Shown here piece after piece: positions 1 to 8,111 of a stretch of DNA of 13,171 bases (positions are counted from its first letter, which is position 1; the number at the start of each line of letters is the position of its first letter). This DNA is from Betaproteobacteria bacterium. GTDB lineage: Bacteria; Pseudomonadota; Gammaproteobacteria; Burkholderiales; SG8-39. The DNA lies in assembly GCA_005882235.1 (NCBI GenBank), contig VBCT01000024.1, positions 1-13,171 of the forward strand. The letters are read 5' to 3'. Made by a program: the position numbers and the translations under genes. The notes below the pieces were generated by a model that had not been told where the DNA came from, ran no database searches, and saw nothing but the letters and a program-made list of their open reading frames with translations.

Positions 1-51
1 CAGGGCGCGGCGGGCGCAAGCGTAAAACCCGTCGAGAACGGACGGCCGTGA
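1..51 (+). CDS. C-terminal tail of the upstream efflux-operon gene (partial)
   Basis: The first frame is open from the window edge to a TGA at 49-51 and encodes 16 residues ending VKPVENGRP. The TGA overlaps the GTG start of the next gene as GTGA, the usual arrangement for translationally coupled genes of an efflux operon. The Ala/Gly/Pro-rich tail has no diagnostic motif. In MdtABC/MuxABC-type operons the gene before MdtC is MdtB, a second RND permease, so that is the likeliest identity; a periplasmic adaptor is the alternative. The open frame and overlap are seen; the identity is inferred from gene order. Confidence 0.5.
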   Translation, partial: QGAAGASVKPVENGRP

Positions 52-3000
52 ATCTCCCCGAACCTTCCATCCGGCGTCCGGTCGCGACGACGCTGCTGAC
101 TGTCGGTGTCACGCTCGCCGGCGCCGCGGCCTTCGGCCTGCTTCCGGTCGCGCCGCTGCCGCAGGTGGACTATCCGACGATCTCGGTGAGGGCGCAGCTC
201 CCCGGCGCGAGCCCCGAGGTGATGGCGGCAACGGTAGCAATGCCCCTTGAGCGCGCGCTCGGCCGCATCGCCGGCGTCACCGAGATCACTTCGTCCTCGT
301 CGCTCGGCAACTCGCACGTCACGCTGCAGTTCGACCTCGACCGCGACATCGACGGCGCCGCGCGCGACGTGCAGGCTGCGATCAACGCCGCGCGCAGCCA
401 GTTGCCCACCAGCCTGCCGCGCAATCCCACCTACCGCAAGGTGAATCCTGCCGACGCGCCGATCATGATCCTCGCGCTCACCTCCGACACGCTGGACCGC
501 GGCGAGATGTACGACGCCGCTTCCACCATCCTCGCGCAGAAAATTTCCCAGGCCGAAGGCGTCGGCCAGGTGACGGTGGGCGGCGCCTCGCTCCCCGCGG
601 TGCGCGTGGAGCTGAATCCGACGGCGCTCAACAAGTACGCGATCGGGCTGGACCAAGTACGCACGGTGCTCTCCGCCGCCAACGCCAACCGCCCCAAGGG
701 GTCGGTCGAGGAGGGCGATCGCCACTGGCAGATCATGGCCGACGACCAGGCGACGAAGGCGAGCCAGTACATCCCGCTCATCGTCGCTTACAGGAACGGC
801 GCAGCGGTGCGCCTGTCGGACGTCGCCGAGGTCGTCGACTCGGTCGAGGACCTGCGCAACGCCGGCATCGCCAACGGCAAGCCCTCGGTGCTCGTCATCA
901 TCAACCGGCAGCCGAACGCCAACATCATCGCTACGACCGAGCGCGTCCGCGAGATCCTGCCTCTGCTGCGCGCCTCGATCCCGAGCACGATCAATCTGGA
1001 CGTGGTGCTCGAACGCACCAGCACCATCCGCGCCTCGCTTTTCGAAGTTGAGAGAACGCTCGTCATCGCGATGGCGCTCGTGATCGTGGTCGTGTTCCTC
1101 TTCCTGCGCAACGCGCGCGCGACGCTGATCCCCGCGGTCGCCGTGCCGGTATCGCTCGTCGCGACCTTCGGCGTGATGTACCTCGCCGGCTTCAGCCTGA
1201 ACAATCTTTCCCTCATGGCGCTCACGATCGCCACCGGCTTCGTGGTCGACGACGCCATCGTGGTGCTGGAAAACGTGTCGCGCCACATCGAACGCGGCAT
1301 GCCGCCGTTCCAGGCGGCGTTGAAAGGCGCGCGCGAGGTGAGCTTCACCGTGCTCTCGATGAGCTTCTCCCTGATCGCGGTGTTCATCCCGATTCTTTTC
1401 ATGGGCGGGCTCGTGGGGCGGGTCTTCCGCGAGTTCGCCGTGACGCTCTCGGTCGCGATCCTAGTATCCTTGCTCGTCTCGCTCAGCGCCACGCCGATGA
1501 TGTGCGCGCGGCTCCTGAAGCCCGCGCATGAGCGCAAGCCCTCGAGCCTGTTCCTCGCGAGCGAGAGCCTGTTCGCCTCGATGCTGCGCGGCTACGAGGC
1601 GAGCCTCGCCTGGGCGCTCGCGCATTCGCGCCTGATGATGCTCGTCCTCGCCGCCGCCATCGGCCTCAACGTCTACCTCTACGTTCACATCCCGAAGGGC
1701 TTCTTCCCGCAGCAGGACGTGGGGCGCCTGAGCGGCTCGATCCGGGCGGATCAGGCCATCTCGTTTCAGGCGATGCGCGGGAAGCTCGCCGATTTCGTCG
1801 AGATCGTGAAGAGCGACCCGGCGGTCGAGAACGTGGTCGGCTTCACCGGCGGCGGCCGGCGAAATTCCGGCTCCATGTTCATCACGCTCAAGCCCGTGCG
1901 GGAGCGAAAGGCGAGCGCCGACCAGGTGATCGCGCGGCTGCGCCCCAAGCTCGCGCAGGAGCCCGGGGCGAATCTCTTCCTTGTTCCGGTGCAGGACATC
2001 CGCATGGGCGGGCGGGGGTCGAGTTCGCAGTACCAGTTCACGCTGCAGGCGGACGACCTGGCCGAGCTGCAGCTCTGGGAGCCGCGCGTGCGCCGGGCCT
2101 TGTCGCGGTTGCCGGAAATCGCCGACGTCAACAGCGACCGGGAAGATAGAGGTCTGCAGACGACGCTCGTCATCGACCGGCCGACCGCCGCGCGCCTGGG
2201 CATCACCATGCGCATGATCGACCAGACGCTCTACAACGCCTTCGGCCAGGCGCAGGTCTCGACGATCTATTCGCCGCTCAACCAGTACCACGTCGTGATG
2301 GAGGTCGCGCCGCAGTACTGGCAGAGCCCCGAATCGCTCGCGAACGTCTACGTTCTCTCGCCCACGCGCGGCCAGGTGCCGCTCTCGGGCGTGGCGCGCT
2401 ACGAGCCCACCACGGCGCCGCTCGCCGTCAACCATCAGGGCCAGTTCGTCGCCACGACGATCTCCTTCAACTTGGCGCTCGGCGTGTCGCTCGGCGAGGC
2501 GGCCGACGCGATCGACCGCACGATGGTCGAGATCGGCGTGCCGACCACCGTGCACGGCAGCTTCCAGGGCACGGCGCGCGCCTTCCGCGCCTCGCTCGAG
2601 AGCCAACCGTGGCTCATCCTGGCGGCGCTCATCACCGTCTACATCGTGCTCGGCGTCCTCTACGAGAGCTACGTGCACCCGATCACGATCCTCTCCACGC
2701 TGCCTTCGGCGGGCGTGGGGGCGCTGCTCGCGCTCATGCTCGCGCGCACCGAGTTCAGCATCATCGCGCTGATCGGCGTGATCCTGCTGATCGGCATCGT
2801 CAAGAAGAACGCGATCATGATGATCGACTTCGCGATCGAGGCCGAGCGCGAGGGAGGCAAGAGCCCGGAAGCGGCGATCTTCCAGGCGTGCCTGCTGCGC
2901 TTCCGCCCGATCATGATGACGACGATGGCGGCGATGCTTGGCGCCGTTCCGCTTGCGATCGGCTTCGGCGACGGCTCGGAGTTCCGCCGGCCGCTCGGCA

Positions 3001-3146
3001 TCTCGATCGTCGGGGGGCTCGCGGTGAGCCAGCTCCTCACGCTGTATACGACGCCGGTGGTGTACCTCTATCTCGACCGCTTCCGCCTGTGGTGTAGGCG
3101 CCTGCGGGCAGGTCGCGGAGAGTGGCATTCCTTGGAGGGCCGATGA
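48..3146 (+). CDS. mdtC: MdtC-like RND multidrug efflux permease subunit
   Basis: This is an inner-membrane proton-driven RND pump of 1032 residues, near the usual ~1025-1040 for the family. It resembles remembered E. coli MdtC along its whole length: the RRPVATTLL start, PVAPLPQVDYP near residue 35, LPGASPE, LGRIAGVTEITSSSSLG, SLNNLSLMALTIATGF, and the C-terminal LRFRPIMMTT and LLTLYTTPVVYL. The proton-relay pair D401-D402 lies in transmembrane segment 4 (GFVVDDAIVVLENV). The matching lysine in the second half is at K919-K920 (GIVKKNAIMMIDFA). TM1 spans about 12-30, and two large periplasmic loops follow TM1 and TM7. The GTG start overlaps the previous stop (GTGA), and the TGA overlaps the ATG of the outer-membrane gene (ATGA). 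MdtC normally forms a heterotrimer with MdtB; in E. coli MdtB2MdtC exports bile salts and novobiocin. The substrate here cannot be read from sequence. Confidence 0.95.
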   Translation: MNLPEPSIRRPVATTLLTVGVTLAGAAAFGLLPVAPLPQVDYPTISVRAQLPGASPEVMAATVAMPLERALGRIAGVTEITSSSSLGNSHVTLQFDLDRDIDGAARDVQAAINAARSQLPTSLPRNPTYRKVNPADAPIMILALTSDTLDRGEMYDAASTILAQKISQAEGVGQVTVGGASLPAVRVELNPTALNKYAIGLDQVRTVLSAANANRPKGSVEEGDRHWQIMADDQATKASQYIPLIVAYRNGAAVRLSDVAEVVDSVEDLRNAGIANGKPSVLVIINRQPNANIIATTERVREILPLLRASIPSTINLDVVLERTSTIRASLFEVERTLVIAMALVIVVVFLFLRNARATLIPAVAVPVSLVATFGVMYLAGFSLNNLSLMALTIATGFVVDDAIVVLENVSRHIERGMPPFQAALKGAREVSFTVLSMSFSLIAVFIPILFMGGLVGRVFREFAVTLSVAILVSLLVSLSATPMMCARLLKPAHERKPSSLFLASESLFASMLRGYEASLAWALAHSRLMMLVLAAAIGLNVYLYVHIPKGFFPQQDVGRLSGSIRADQAISFQAMRGKLADFVEIVKSDPAVENVVGFTGGGRRNSGSMFITLKPVRERKASADQVIARLRPKLAQEPGANLFLVPVQDIRMGGRGSSSQYQFTLQADDLAELQLWEPRVRRALSRLPEIADVNSDREDRGLQTTLVIDRPTAARLGITMRMIDQTLYNAFGQAQVSTIYSPLNQYHVVMEVAPQYWQSPESLANVYVLSPTRGQVPLSGVARYEPTTAPLAVNHQGQFVATTISFNLALGVSLGEAADAIDRTMVEIGVPTTVHGSFQGTARAFRASLESQPWLILAALITVYIVLGVLYESYVHPITILSTLPSAGVGALLALMLARTEFSIIALIGVILLIGIVKKNAIMMIDFAIEAEREGGKSPEAAIFQACLLRFRPIMMTTMAAMLGAVPLAIGFGDGSEFRRPLGISIVGGLAVSQLLTLYTTPVVYLYLDRFRLWCRRLRAGRGEWHSLEGR
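3132..3139 (+). promoter_or_regulatory. Ribosome binding site that fixes the outer-membrane gene start
   Basis: GGAGG at 3134-3138 lies four bases before the ATG at 3143. This favours that ATG over the in-frame GTG at 3122. The ATG also puts a lipoprotein signal at the exact N-terminus of the product. Confidence 0.7.
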
Positions 3147-4555
3147 AGCGAAGCGCAGCGGGGATCCTTGCGCTCGCGCTCGCTGCTTGCGCGGTCGGGC
3201 CCGATTACCAGCGCCCGGAAGCTGCGGTTTCCGCCGCGTACAAGGAGGCCGTGGGGTGGAAAGTCGCCGAGCCTCGCGATGAGACGAACCGCGGCAACTG
3301 GTGGGAGATCTTCGGCGATCCGAAGCTCTCCGCGCTGATCGAAAGCATCGACATGTCCAATCAGAACGTGCTGCTGGCCGAAGCGAGGTTTCGCCAGGCG
3401 CAGGCCTTGGCGGCCCAGTCGCGCGCCGCGCTTTTCCCGGCGCTCGACGCCAACGCCTCGATCACGCGCAGCCACTCGCCGACGGGCGTGGTCGGCGGCA
3501 CCACCGCGGGCCGCATCATCGACAACCGCTCGGTGGCGCTCAATTCCTCCTGGGAAATCGATCTGTGGGGCCGCCTGCGCCGTGCGCTCGAATCGAGCGC
3601 GGCGAGCGCGCAGGCGAGCGCGGCGGATCTCGCGGCGGCGCGCCTCTCGGCGCAGGCCGAGCTCGCTTCGAGCTATTTCCAGTTGCGGGTGCTGGACGCG
3701 CAGAAGCAGCTCCTCGGTGACACCGTGACCGCCTTCGACAAGTCGCTCGAGCTCACCCGCAATCGCTACGCGGCGGGCGTCGCCGCCAAGGTCGACGTGG
3801 TGCAGGCAGAGACGCAGCTGAAAAGCACGCTGGCGCAAGCGATCGATACCGGAGTGCAGCGCGCTCAGCTCGAGCACGCGATCGCGATCCTCATCGGCAA
3901 GCTGCCCTCCGAGCTCTCCATCGCGCCCGTGCCGCTCGCGGTGACGATGCCGCGCGTTCCGCTCGGCCTGCCCTCTGAGCTCCTCGAGCGCCGGCCCGAC
4001 GTCGCCGCGGCCGAGCGCCGCGCGGCCGCCGCGAACGCGCAGATCGGCGTCGCGAAGGCCGCGTACTTTCCGTCGCTCACGCTCTCGGCAAGCAGCGGTT
4101 TCCGCAGCCAGAACGCCACCGATTTGTTCACCACGCCGAGCCGCTTCTGGTCGATCGGCCCGGCGCTCGCGCAGTCGATCTTCGACGCGGGCCTGCGGCG
4201 CGCGCAGACCGAGCAGGCGGTCGCGGCCTACGATGCGACCGTCGCCCAATACCGCCAGGCCGTGCTCGCCGGGTTCCAGGAGGTCGAGGACAACCTCGCC
4301 GCGCTGCGCATCCTCGAGGAGGAAGCGAAGGTGCAGGACGAGGCCGTGCGCGCAGCGCGCGAATCGGTCTCGCTTACAACCAACCAATACAAAGCCGGCA
4401 TCGTGAGCTATATCAACGTGGTCACGGTGCAGACCACCCAGCTCAACAACGAGCGCACCGCAGTCGGCATTCTCGGCCGGCGCCTCATCGCGGCCGCGAC
4501 CCTAGTTAAGGCGCTGGGCGGCGGCTGGGACGCCGCGGTGCTTGCGCAGAAGTAG
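3143..4555 (+). CDS. RND efflux outer-membrane lipoprotein, NodT family (OprM/OpmB-like)
   Basis: This is the outer-membrane channel of the tripartite pump, 470 residues. The ATG at 3143 gives the lipoprotein signal MKRSAAGILALALAAC with lipid-anchor Cys16, followed by the family hallmark VGPDYQRPE. The NWWEIFGDPKLSALI stretch near residue 55 and two outer-membrane-efflux repeats (about 50-240 and 260-455) are typical. The second contains LLERRPDVAAAERR with RRPD at 283-286, then IGVAKAAYFPSLTLSASSGF. Long Ala/Gln/Glu-rich stretches fit the periplasmic coiled-coil barrel. The ATG overlaps the permease stop by ATGA, so the two are co-translated and probably work together, as in MuxABC-OpmB. 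No Rho-independent terminator is obvious after the TAG. Family assignment is secure; the exact orthologue is not. Confidence 0.95.
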   Translation: MKRSAAGILALALAACAVGPDYQRPEAAVSAAYKEAVGWKVAEPRDETNRGNWWEIFGDPKLSALIESIDMSNQNVLLAEARFRQAQALAAQSRAALFPALDANASITRSHSPTGVVGGTTAGRIIDNRSVALNSSWEIDLWGRLRRALESSAASAQASAADLAAARLSAQAELASSYFQLRVLDAQKQLLGDTVTAFDKSLELTRNRYAAGVAAKVDVVQAETQLKSTLAQAIDTGVQRAQLEHAIAILIGKLPSELSIAPVPLAVTMPRVPLGLPSELLERRPDVAAAERRAAAANAQIGVAKAAYFPSLTLSASSGFRSQNATDLFTTPSRFWSIGPALAQSIFDAGLRRAQTEQAVAAYDATVAQYRQAVLAGFQEVEDNLAALRILEEEAKVQDEAVRAARESVSLTTNQYKAGIVSYINVVTVQTTQLNNERTAVGILGRRLIAAATLVKALGGGWDAAVLAQK

Positions 4556-4600
4556 CCGGCTGTATCTCCAATTCACTTTGCAAGATCTGCGACTCGCGCG

Positions 4601-4789
4601 GGTTTCCAGGTCCCAAGGGGCGTCTACCTCCCGCGCAATCCGCGCGCGAGCCTGCTATGCCAGTGCGCGATGCGGCATGCGAGGGAGCTGCGCGAGGCAG
4701 GGCGGATACGGCGCGCGATCGAGCGGCGGGTGATCGAGCGCTTCATTCGGTGCGGCGACCCGCATCACGGGTTTGCGTGCATCTACTGA
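4601..4789 (+). pseudogene. Decayed N-terminus of an IS91/IS801-type transposase
   Basis: A frame open from the TAG at 4553 to the TGA at 4787 has no good start codon, but about 60 residues look like the N-terminal zinc-binding region of IS91-type transposases. It reads VYLPRNPRASLLCQC (compare Y-R-P-R-x-P-x-x-S-x-L-Y), then RELREAGRIRRAIERR, then VIERFIRCGDPHHGFACIY. The last stretch matches the remembered family pattern V-x-x-(F/Y)-L-x-C-G-D-x-x-x-G-F-A-R-(V/I)-x-C. The TGA falls where the first Cys of the zinc ribbon is expected. After it the same frame has a second stop and then PLLDFGC, faintly like the LLAFSC that follows in the family. No catalytic HUH or Tyr region remains. Frame and residues are seen; the family call is from memory and needs a profile search. 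Confidence 0.62.
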
Positions 4790-4859
4790 AATCCTTTTTA
4801 ACCCTTGCTCGATTTCGGGTGTCTAGGTCTTCCAAGGTGGTCGTGTAAAATCCGCATCC

Positions 4860-4865
4860 AGGAGG
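4860..4865 (+). promoter_or_regulatory. Strong ribosome binding site of the phosphoesterase gene
   Basis: AGGAGG lies six bases before the ATG at 4872, a near-ideal Shine-Dalgarno that supports this start. Confidence 0.75.
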
Positions 4866-4871
4866 ATCACC

Positions 4872-6050
4872 ATGCGTCGCGATGTCCTGCAGCCCAACCG
4901 AGCCTCCCGCGTCATTGTGGGCGCAGTGCTGACGGCCCTTCTCGCGCTCACGCTCCCACAGAGCCACGCACAGAGCACAGCGGCCCCGATCCCCACGGAC
5001 CCTAGCCTGAAAGTCGCCTTCATCGGCGATAGCGGGAACGGCGCGGATTTCAGACGCGTCCTCGAGCTCATCAAATCCGAAGGAGCCCGTGTCGTCCTGC
5101 ACCAGGGCGACTTTGACTATGCCGATAGCGCGGGTGCGTTCTTTGCGACGATCGACAGCGTCCTCGGACGGGACTTTCCGTACTTCGCATCGGTCGGGAA
5201 TCATGACGTAGAAAGCTGGAGGGAGGGCTGCTCTGATTCCCGCATGCAACGGTTGTTGAGGTCGCTGTCGCGTCGAGGGGCCGGATGCTATGCCAAGTTC
5301 TTAAAGACCCGCATGGCCCGCATTGGCGTAACACCCGACGATCCTGACCTCGACGATCAGATGTACTCCGTGACCTACAGAGGTCTGAAGATGGTCTTCG
5401 TCGGCGAAGGTGGAGCACGCGCCGGGAACACCCTCTACGCCCCGTATATTCAGGACCAGTTGGCGAGCGATGATCACATCTGGAGAATCTGCAGTTGGCA
5501 TAAGAACCAGAACGCCATGCAGGTCGGTGACAAGGACGACGCAATGGGGTGGAGGGTCTACGAAACCTGCAAGGACCTTGGCGCGATCATCGCCACTGCC
5601 CATGAGCACAGCTATCACCGGACCAAGACGCTGACAAGCATCCAAAATCAAATCGTCGATGCTTCATGTTCCAGCCCTGATAATCTCTGTGTCGGCAGCG
5701 GAAGTCCGGGAAGATCCTTTGTCTTCGTCTCGGGCCTGGGCGGAGAGAGCATCAGGAGCCATCAGCGTTGCCTCCCTTCCACCTTTCCGTATGGGTGCAA
5801 CGGTGAATGGGCCAAGATCTACACCAGCGATCAGGGGGCGACATTCGGCGCCCTCTTTATCACCTTCAACATCGACGGGGACCCCCGCAAGGCGCAGGGC
5901 TACTTCAAGAATATCAACGGGGAAATCATCGACACATTTGAGATCAGGGCCAACGCGTTCTCGAGTCTGACGGCTGCGCGCCGCCCGCCCGCTGCCCTCC
6001 TGCTCAGCCAAGCCAAGCTCCAGCGCGACCGGCATTCGCGTCAGGACTGA
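4872..6050 (+). CDS. Exported calcineurin-like metallophosphoesterase
   Basis: This is a 392-residue exported hydrolase of the calcineurin-like/purple-acid-phosphatase superfamily, predicted to cleave phosphoesters with a two-metal centre. A Sec signal occupies residues 1-33, with probable cleavage at SHA|QS. The metal-binding motifs are in order: IGDSGNG with D53, QGDFDYAD with D80 and Y83, GNHD at 109-112 (N110, H111), a histidine in SWHKN at H210, and AHEHSYHR at H244/H246. The last replaces the usual G-H-x-H with A-H-E-H. Several cysteines fit disulfides in the periplasm. A Shine-Dalgarno six bases upstream supports the start. The C-terminal ~30 residues are basic and low-complexity and look added beyond the fold. 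Codon use is less GC-biased than in the efflux genes. Substrate is unknown; phosphomonoesterase, phosphodiesterase or nucleotidase activity are all possible. Confidence 0.85.
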   Translation: MRRDVLQPNRASRVIVGAVLTALLALTLPQSHAQSTAAPIPTDPSLKVAFIGDSGNGADFRRVLELIKSEGARVVLHQGDFDYADSAGAFFATIDSVLGRDFPYFASVGNHDVESWREGCSDSRMQRLLRSLSRRGAGCYAKFLKTRMARIGVTPDDPDLDDQMYSVTYRGLKMVFVGEGGARAGNTLYAPYIQDQLASDDHIWRICSWHKNQNAMQVGDKDDAMGWRVYETCKDLGAIIATAHEHSYHRTKTLTSIQNQIVDASCSSPDNLCVGSGSPGRSFVFVSGLGGESIRSHQRCLPSTFPYGCNGEWAKIYTSDQGATFGALFITFNIDGDPRKAQGYFKNINGEIIDTFEIRANAFSSLTAARRPPAALLLSQAKLQRDRHSRQD

Positions 6051-6060
6051 CTCGCCCTCC

Positions 6061-6081
6061 GCGGGAGCTTCGTCGCTCCGC
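6061..6081 (+). terminator. Weak terminator-like hairpin after the phosphoesterase
   Basis: GCGGGAGC at 6061-6068 can pair with GCTCCGC at 6075-6081 around a TTCGTC loop, with one bulged G, ten bases after the stop codon. No T-run follows, so it is a poor intrinsic terminator and may be only a structured 3' end. Confidence 0.25.
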
Positions 6082-6302
6082 CGGGGTAGCATGAACCCTC
6101 CCCGCGACGGGTGATCCCTCTTTTGCTGCCGCGCCGGACCCCATGGAGACCTTTCGCGAGCCTCATACTTTATTCCGATCCAAAGTCAGCGGCCCAGAAT
6201 TTATGCTGAAGATCAGTGCCCGCGAATTCATGCCGACCCCCGATTGTGTTGCGGTTACCAAAATGCGATACGTACCCCGCCAGGGACAGAGGGAAACGAA
6301 AA

Positions 6303-6311
6303 GGGGGGGAA
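6303..6311 (+). promoter_or_regulatory. Purine-rich ribosome binding site for the secreted repeat protein
   Basis: A run of seven G at 6303-6309 ending in GA lies just before the ATG at 6317. It is an unusual G-tract but is the only Shine-Dalgarno-like sequence near a start that yields a signal peptide. Confidence 0.45.
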
Positions 6312-6316
6312 AAGCA

Positions 6317-8098
6317 ATGGGAACCATCTACGGGTTGATCCGATATTTCGATTCCAAGCGATTTTGGGCGCCTCTCGGGGCTACGGCGATTCTGGCCACG
6401 GCCACGGTCGCATGGGCGGTAACGCCTCCATCCGTATTCGAGCTCGATGGTGATGTCGCCGACGCCCCAGGTAACACAATCGCCGACTGGAACACGCTGA
6501 ACGGCGACTGCACGGTGCCGGGAGGCGGCTCCGGGTCCGCGGGGGGTTCGAACACTCGCACGTGCATCGGCTCGGAAAATCCGCCCAAGATCTTTACCCA
6601 AGGAGGCTCCAAAGACCCGCTCGACATTAGCCAATGGCATTGGAAGCCCGCAGACACAGTCCCTGACAAGGACACCATCACGCACGCTTACGCGGCCAGC
6701 TATACCGCCAGTCCAAGCGGAGATAAGGTGGTGATGGTCGGCGGCGACCGTTTCGCCGTCAATGGAGACGCCAACATCGGAGCCTGGTTCTTCCAGCAGA
6801 ACATCACCCTCAATTCCAATGGAACGTTCTCAGGCGTTCACGTAGACCACGACGTTTTCCTGGTCTCCGCGTTCGTCGGCGGCGGCGGCACCGCCGTCCT
6901 CACGGCGTACGAGTGGGATAGCTCGTGTGGCAACGGCGTTAAGAGCCCTGCCCCGGGGCAATGTGCGGACAATAACCTTAGGCTGCTCGGCAGCCTCGAC
7001 ACTTTCGCGATCACCAACAGCAGCCCCATTTCCAATGAGACCTGGTCCTACCTGGCGAAATTCGGTGGCGGCACCAATACGATGCCTATCGGGGCCTTCT
7101 TCGAGGGAGGCGCCGATCTCACCACCCTGTTTGCGGCAAGCGGCGCCGGGGCCGTTCCCTGTTTCAGCAGCTTCCTGCTGGAGACCCGGTCTTCGCAGTC
7201 CACTTCTGCTGTGCTCAAAGATTTCGTGCTCGGCGCCTTCCCGGAGTGCCATATCAGCCTCACCAAGGGCTGCCAGTGCACCGCTTTCCATGCTGACGGG
7301 TCGGGGTTCGATTACTCGTTCAGCGGCACCGTGACCAACGACGGCGGCGGCACCGTGTTCAACGTCACGGTCACGGACCAGGGTAAGACTTACAGCTGCG
7401 GTAGCCTGGGTACCGGTCAATCCAAGAACTTCCCATCCGCGGATTGCACGGGTCCCGCCAATACCTTCAGCGCAACGACGTTTCCAACGACGAACCAGGC
7501 CAGCGCGACTGCGACAACCGATCCGGGTGGCAGCGGCACTACGCTCAGCGCGACGACCAACCCGGTGAGCTGTAGCGCCCAGGTTCCCGCCGGAGCCTGC
7601 ACACCCAGCGGAGCGCTTACCGTGGACAAGACGTGCGTGACGGCTTTGCAAGTGCTGGGCACCAACGTCGTCGTGCGGGTCGATTACACCGGCCAGGTTC
7701 ACAACGGAGGGAACGTCAACATCAACAACGTTCAAGTGACCGAAGACGACAACGCTGACGGCTCGTTGGACAGGACGTTCTTGCTCGGCACCCTGACCCC
7801 GCATGGTACTGCGGGTGCGGCCGCGTGCTACACGAGGAGCACGGACGACCCGCTTCAACCTAATTGCCCGAATCTACTGCCAGTACCAGCGTTCAACCAG
7901 CCACCGGTAGCCGGGGCGGCGTCTTACTTCCCGAGCGCGGGGACTGGGATGGATCCGGGCCGCGTGCAGTTCAGCGACACGGTCAGGGCGACGGGAACGG
8001 ATGCCTTCGGCAACGTGGTCGCGTCTCATCCCGTGGGCAGCGGGGTTACGGCTCATTGCTTGATCTGTCCGTTCGGCGTTTGCCCGACAGCACCGTAA
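6317..8098 (+). CDS. Secreted protein with two DUF11-like repeats, function unknown
   Basis: The protein is 593 residues from the ATG at 6317. A longer reading from 6143 exists but would bury the signal sequence. Residues 1-34 form a Sec signal with a long n-region (hydrophobic 16-34, likely cut at AWA|V). Residues ~35-315 resemble a recurring secreted module that I know only from memory, marked here by FELDGDVADAPG, IFTQGGSKDPLDISQWHWK, VPDKDTITHAYAASY, GDRFAVNGDANIGAWFFQ, and LETRSSQSTSAVLKDFVLG. It may be a beta-rich binding domain. Two Ig-like repeats follow, each opening with a Cys and containing a Y-S/T-G-x-V-x-N pattern (FDYSFSGTVTNDGGG; VDYTGQVHNGGN), typical of DUF11-like surface proteins. 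The end is Cys-rich (CLICPFGVC). There is no sortase, PEP-CTERM or other anchor motif. A surface or extracellular role is inferred; the ligand is unknown. Confidence 0.8.
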   Translation: MGTIYGLIRYFDSKRFWAPLGATAILATATVAWAVTPPSVFELDGDVADAPGNTIADWNTLNGDCTVPGGGSGSAGGSNTRTCIGSENPPKIFTQGGSKDPLDISQWHWKPADTVPDKDTITHAYAASYTASPSGDKVVMVGGDRFAVNGDANIGAWFFQQNITLNSNGTFSGVHVDHDVFLVSAFVGGGGTAVLTAYEWDSSCGNGVKSPAPGQCADNNLRLLGSLDTFAITNSSPISNETWSYLAKFGGGTNTMPIGAFFEGGADLTTLFAASGAGAVPCFSSFLLETRSSQSTSAVLKDFVLGAFPECHISLTKGCQCTAFHADGSGFDYSFSGTVTNDGGGTVFNVTVTDQGKTYSCGSLGTGQSKNFPSADCTGPANTFSATTFPTTNQASATATTDPGGSGTTLSATTNPVSCSAQVPAGACTPSGALTVDKTCVTALQVLGTNVVVRVDYTGQVHNGGNVNINNVQVTEDDNADGSLDRTFLLGTLTPHGTAGAAACYTRSTDDPLQPNCPNLLPVPAFNQPPVAGAASYFPSAGTGMDPGRVQFSDTVRATGTDAFGNVVASHPVGSGVTAHCLICPFGVCPTAP

Positions 8099-8111
8099 GG
8101 GGGGCGTAACA

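Larger units (their letters stand above)
4556..4871 (+). other. 316-bp gap with a transposase remnant and a leader region
   Basis: No intact gene is visible between the efflux operon and the phosphoesterase gene. The left two thirds hold the decayed transposase fragment described separately. The right part (about 4790-4859) is less GC-rich and should hold the promoter of the next gene. TAAAAT at 4846-4851 resembles a -10 box but has no convincing -35 partner, and it lies only about 20 bases before the start codon. Confidence 0.6.
6051..6316 (+). other. 266-bp gap before the secreted repeat protein
   Basis: The gap starts with a weak hairpin (listed separately). The frame of the next gene is open upstream to an ATG at 6143, but those 58 codons encode no signal-like or domain-like sequence, while the ATG at 6317 begins a normal signal peptide. 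I therefore treat this as leader DNA. No convincing promoter pair, riboswitch or small gene was identified. Confidence 0.5.

Noticed and set aside
1461..3128. 555-codon open frame antisense to the RND permease
   Set aside because: It is rich in Arg, His, Asp and Glu with no domain, the usual mirror of a GC-biased gene. The plus-strand frame has full-length family similarity.
3068..4387. 439-codon open frame antisense to the outer-membrane lipoprotein gene
   Set aside because: Low-complexity Arg/Leu/Gly composition and complete overlap with a well-supported gene.
4657..4848. 63-codon frame starting ATGCCAGTGCGC in the gap
   Set aside because: The peptide is Arg/Ala-rich with no family resemblance; the transposase similarity lies in a different frame of the same DNA.
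6143..6316. In-frame 58-codon N-terminal extension of the secreted repeat protein
   Set aside because: It would bury a normal signal peptide and has no domain-like content; the ATG at 6317 has a purine-rich site just upstream.
6120..6316. Possible riboswitch or structured leader before the secreted protein
   Set aside because: No known aptamer core could be recognised, and only the weak hairpin at 6061-6081 was found nearby.
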